Shown one piece after another: positions 6,470-7,921 of a stretch of 7,921 nucleotides of DNA; positions within the stretch are counted from its first letter, which is position 1; every line of letters begins with the position of its first letter. Position numbers and translations under genes: made by a program. The notes under the pieces were generated by a model. It did not search any database. It saw nothing but the letters and a program-made list of their open reading frames with translations, and was not told where the DNA came from. Where the stretch lies: positions 1-7,921 of the forward strand of contig JAILFI010000122.1 in the NCBI GenBank assembly GCA_024697655.1, read 5' to 3'. The DNA comes from Clostridiales bacterium (GTDB taxonomy: Bacteria > Bacillota_A > Clostridia > Peptostreptococcales > Anaerovoracaceae).

Positions 6470-7921
6470 ATGGTAAAGTATTTGGAGCAGGGCACCCAGT
6501 GGATCAACGGCGCCCCGCAGAAAGCCGCAGAAAACGTCGATAAGAATGCCGGACGGAACGGTACGATCGCGTATCAGATCATGAACGCGCATCGTGACGA
6601 TACCGATGACGGCATTTTTCATATCCGTTTTGATGCGCTCGTATCACACGATATCACTTATGTAGGGATCATTCAGACCGCCAGAGCCAGCGGCCTCAAG
6701 GAATTCCCGATCCCGTACGCGATGACCAACTGCCACAACATCCTGTGTGCAGTCGGCGGCACGATCAACGAAGATGACCACGTCTTCGGTCTGTCCGCTG
6801 CCAAGAAATACGGCGGCATCTACGTGCCTGCCAACCAGAGCGTCATCCACTCCTATGCCAGAGAAGAACTGGCTGCATGCGGCAACATGATCCTCGGTTC
6901 CGACAGCCACACCCGCTACGGCGCCCTCGGCACGATGGGCGTCGGCGAAGGCGGCCCCGAACTGGTCAAGCAGCTTCTCAAGAACACCTATGATGTCAAT
7001 CCGCCTGAAGTCGTGCTGTGCTACGTCACCGGCGCGCCGAAGAAGGGCGTCGGCCCGCACGACGTGGCGATCGCGCTCGTCAAGGAAACATTCGGTGCGG
7101 GTCTTGTCAAGAACAAGGTCCTCGAGTTTGCAGGCCCCGGTCTTGCGAACCTGCCGTACGACTTCCGCAGCGGCATCGATGTCATGACGACGGAGACGAC
7201 CTGCCTGTCCTCCATCTGGGCGACCGATGAGGAAATCGAAAAATACTACAACGACTACAAGCGTCCGGAGTGCTTTAAGAAACTGCAGCCGGAAGAAGGC
7301 GCGTACTATGACGCCGTCATCAACATCGAACTCGACAAGGTCGAGCCGATGATCGCACTGCCGTTCCATCCGTCCAATGCCTACACGATCCGCGAGTTCC
7401 TCGAGAACGCGGATGAGATCCTGGCAGGCGTTGAGGAAGAAGCAAAGAAGAAGTTCCCGAAGGCGCACCTCGACCTGCGTTCCAAGGTCAGCGAAAAAGG
7501 CGTGCTGGCTGATCAGGGCATCATCGCGGGCTGCTCCGGCGGTCTGTTCGACAACATCGTCGAGGCGGCGGACATCATGGAAGGCGGCAGCACCGGCAAC
7601 GGCTACTTCTCCTTCTCGGTCTATCCGACCAGCGTACCGACAAGCCTCGCGCTGACCAAGGCGGGTAAGACGATGTCCCTGCTCGAAGCGGGCGCGGTCA
7701 TTAAGCCGTCCTTCTGCGGACCGTGCTTCGGCGCCGGCGACGTCCCGGCCAACAACGGTCTGTCGCTGCGTCACACGACCCGTAACTTCCCGAATAGAGA
7801 AGGTTCCAAACCCGGCGAAGGCCAGATCAGTGCCGTCGCGCTGATGGATGCCCGTTCGATCGCGGCGACCGCGAAGAACGGCGGCTACATCACCCCGGCG
7901 ACCGAGGTGGAGTACGAGACA
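6470..7921 (+). CDS. Aconitase-superfamily hydratase, YbhJ-like (3' partial)
   Basis: The frame is open from ATG 6470 to the last base (484 codons); family members are about 750 aa, so roughly the last third, including the swivel domain, is missing. It encodes a cytoplasmic iron-sulfur hydro-lyase. The three cluster cysteines are visible: Cys355 in IIAGCSGG and Cys416/Cys419 in FCGPCFGAGD, with spacing close to that of mitochondrial aconitase (358, 421, 424). GSDSHTRYGALGTMGVGEGG at 143-162 carries the active-site Asp-Ser-His. From memory, segments such as DITYVGIIQTARASGLK, TNCHNILCAVGGTINEDDH and HTTRNFPNREGS resemble the E. coli YbhJ hydratase more than true AcnA/AcnB: CSGG replaces the usual CTNS. 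The substrate is therefore not certain to be citrate. Codon use is strongly G/C-ending, as in a well-expressed gene. It has its own promoter and ribosome binding site after a strong terminator. Confidence 0.92.
   Translation, partial: MVKYLEQGTQWINGAPQKAAENVDKNAGRNGTIAYQIMNAHRDDTDDGIFHIRFDALVSHDITYVGIIQTARASGLKEFPIPYAMTNCHNILCAVGGTINEDDHVFGLSAAKKYGGIYVPANQSVIHSYAREELAACGNMILGSDSHTRYGALGTMGVGEGGPELVKQLLKNTYDVNPPEVVLCYVTGAPKKGVGPHDVAIALVKETFGAGLVKNKVLEFAGPGLANLPYDFRSGIDVMTTETTCLSSIWATDEEIEKYYNDYKRPECFKKLQPEEGAYYDAVINIELDKVEPMIALPFHPSNAYTIREFLENADEILAGVEEEAKKKFPKAHLDLRSKVSEKGVLADQGIIAGCSGGLFDNIVEAADIMEGGSTGNGYFSFSVYPTSVPTSLALTKAGKTMSLLEAGAVIKPSFCGPCFGAGDVPANNGLSLRHTTRNFPNREGSKPGEGQISAVALMDARSIAATAKNGGYITPATEVEYET

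Noticed and set aside
6644..7774. 376-aa open frame on the minus strand inside the hydratase gene
   Set aside because: The plus strand encodes conserved aconitase-fold motifs here, including the cluster cysteines. The antisense frame reflects strong third-position GC bias.

Overview
The window looks like chromosome from a Gram-positive anaerobe of the Bacillota, probably a gut or oral member of the Clostridia or Erysipelotrichia. This is inferred from strong AGGAG-type ribosome binding sites, consensus sigma-A-like promoters, a sortase-type surface protein with a fibro-slime domain and Cna-B modules, and an SGNH hydrolase carrying tandem WWY repeats of a kind common on surface proteins of these groups. 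The genus cannot be fixed from this sequence. Nothing marks a mobile element: no transposase, integrase, tRNA, rRNA or CRISPR array was seen.

Layout, left to right. (1) 1-1614 (+) is the 3' part of a secreted SGNH/GDSL esterase with a B-repeat-like module and three 210-bp tandem repeats; its start lies before the window. (2) A bidirectional terminator at 1615-1648 separates it from the converging gene 1652-2566 (-), an EamA/DMT-family permease. (3) The permease shares a 115-bp divergent promoter region with 2682-3254 (+), a flavin-reductase-like FMN-binding protein. (4) 3255-3475 holds a hairpin, a good promoter, and a 5' leader that may encode a 19-aa peptide and mask the next ribosome binding site. 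(5) 3476-6238 (+) is a 920-aa secreted, wall-anchored protein: signal peptide, acidic linker, fibro-slime domain, Cna-B domain, an unassigned domain of about 210 aa, a second isopeptide-type domain, a TPKTG sorting signal. (6) 6239-6469 contains a very strong terminator and a promoter region rich in inverted repeats. (7) 6470-7921 (+) is the first 484 codons of an aconitase-superfamily hydratase resembling E. coli YbhJ; it runs off the end.

The genes do not form one operon. Each transcription unit is bounded by its own terminator or promoter. Two encode cell-surface proteins (1 and 5), one divergent pair may be co-regulated (2 and 3), and the last is a housekeeping-type metabolic enzyme with GC-rich codon use. 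I do not see a complete new defence, mobile or biosynthetic system here. The best leads are the unassigned domain in the 920-aa adhesin, the leader in front of that gene, and the dyad-rich hydratase promoter.
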